Source of the DNA: Chloroflexota bacterium
Lineage (GTDB): Bacteria; Chloroflexota; Dehalococcoidia; JACPQD01
DNA length: 64,000 nt
NCBI GenBank assembly: GCA_016190665.1
Contig: JACPQD010000038.1
Span: 36,741-100,740, forward strand
Reading direction: 5' to 3'
Positions 63,754 to 64,000 of this stretch are shown here, one piece after another (within the stretch, counting starts at the first letter, position 1; each line of letters starts with the position of its first letter). Both the position numbers and the translations under genes were made by a program. The notes under the pieces were generated by a model. That model was not told the origin of the DNA. It did not search any database and saw only the letters and a list, made by a program, of their open reading frames with translations.

Positions 63754-64000
63754 ATTTTCCTCGTTCGACGTCCAGGTCTTCATCCTCAAGTCATGAACGG
63801 ACAGCAGTGAAGTGCCTTCCTTGAAAGCATCGCTTGCCCCTAGTGTCTAGTTGCGCCCACAAGTTTCCTCTCCCCTCCGCGGGAGAGGACTAAGGTGAGG
63901 GGGCTTTCCGGTTTCACCCTCACCCTACCCTCTCCCGTCGAGGGAGAGGAAAGCTAAAGAACCGGCGTTCGGCCCGAAAACATGTTACGCCTACTTCTAC
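63754..64000. repeat. Palindromic repeat region at the right edge
   Basis: 247 nt without a gene. Two perfect 8-bp stems, CCTCTCCC/GGGAGAGG at 63867-63888 and again at 63929-63949, face each other. Between them GGTGAGGG and CCCTCACC can also pair, making one long cruciform. This CTCTCCC...GGTGAGGG type is a widespread intergenic element. A promoter for the SBP at 63753 should lie here but I cannot define it. Confidence 0.6.

Noticed and set aside
63867..63949. Rho-independent terminator at the right edge.
   Set aside because: The stems are strong but no T-run follows on either strand, and the double cruciform form fits an intergenic repeat element better.

Overview
The window is one dense catabolic and transport island from a GC-rich (high-50s % by eye) bacterium. 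The organism is probably an uncultivated Chloroflexota, perhaps Dehalococcoidia- or SAR202-like. This rests on lipoprotein solute-binding proteins (SBPs) with long Ala/Pro/Lys linkers after the lipobox cysteine, on paired class III CoA-transferases, and on many MmgE/PrpD, HMG-CoA-lyase-like and hotdog dehydratase genes. Other deep-branching soil or marine bacteria cannot be excluded. There are no rRNA, tRNA, phage, transposase or CRISPR features.

Layout. 1-14722 (all minus): four family-5 SBPs, three LUD-domain proteins with a Cys-rich tail, an M24 peptidase-like protein, a Gfo/Idh/MocA oxidoreductase and a glycyl radical enzyme; repeats and an SBP relic lie between them. 14723-15137: a divergent control region with two good sigma70-type promoters. 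15138-19686 (plus): a three-gene operon of a WTDGLP-domain protein, an SBP and a selenoprotein. 19712-40469 (minus): an array of about 21 kb holding three more selenoprotein genes, one DppB/DppC permease pair, SBPs, two HMGL-like proteins, an MmgE/PrpD protein and split hotdog dehydratase subunits. 40777-59298 (minus): four class III CoA-transferases in alternating a-b-a-b order, a fused hotdog dehydratase, five SBPs, a second MmgE/PrpD protein, a CCG-domain protein and an alpha/beta hydrolase. 59613-60186 (plus): a HigBA toxin-antitoxin pair. 60308-63753 (minus): two more SBPs.

The main discovery is four genes read through an in-frame UGA in a U-G-x-C context (UGSC-type selenoproteins). Each UGA is followed at the same distance by a stem-loop with GU in its loop, as in a bacterial SECIS element. 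The UGSC-type domain (about 170 aa) travels with a second conserved domain of about 350 aa, here called the WTDGLP domain after its motif. The two occur in both fusion orders, as adjacent separate genes, and once the large domain stands alone. Nearly every such gene sits beside an SBP gene.

Working model (inference): SBPs and a shared Dpp-type transporter capture small organic molecules. A selenocysteine enzyme system does redox or reductive chemistry on them. CoA-transferases, dehydratases, MmgE/PrpD and HMGL-like lyases then channel the acids into central metabolism. Fifteen complete or nearly complete SBPs, one edge-truncated SBP and several SBP relics share one permease pair and no ATPase in the window.
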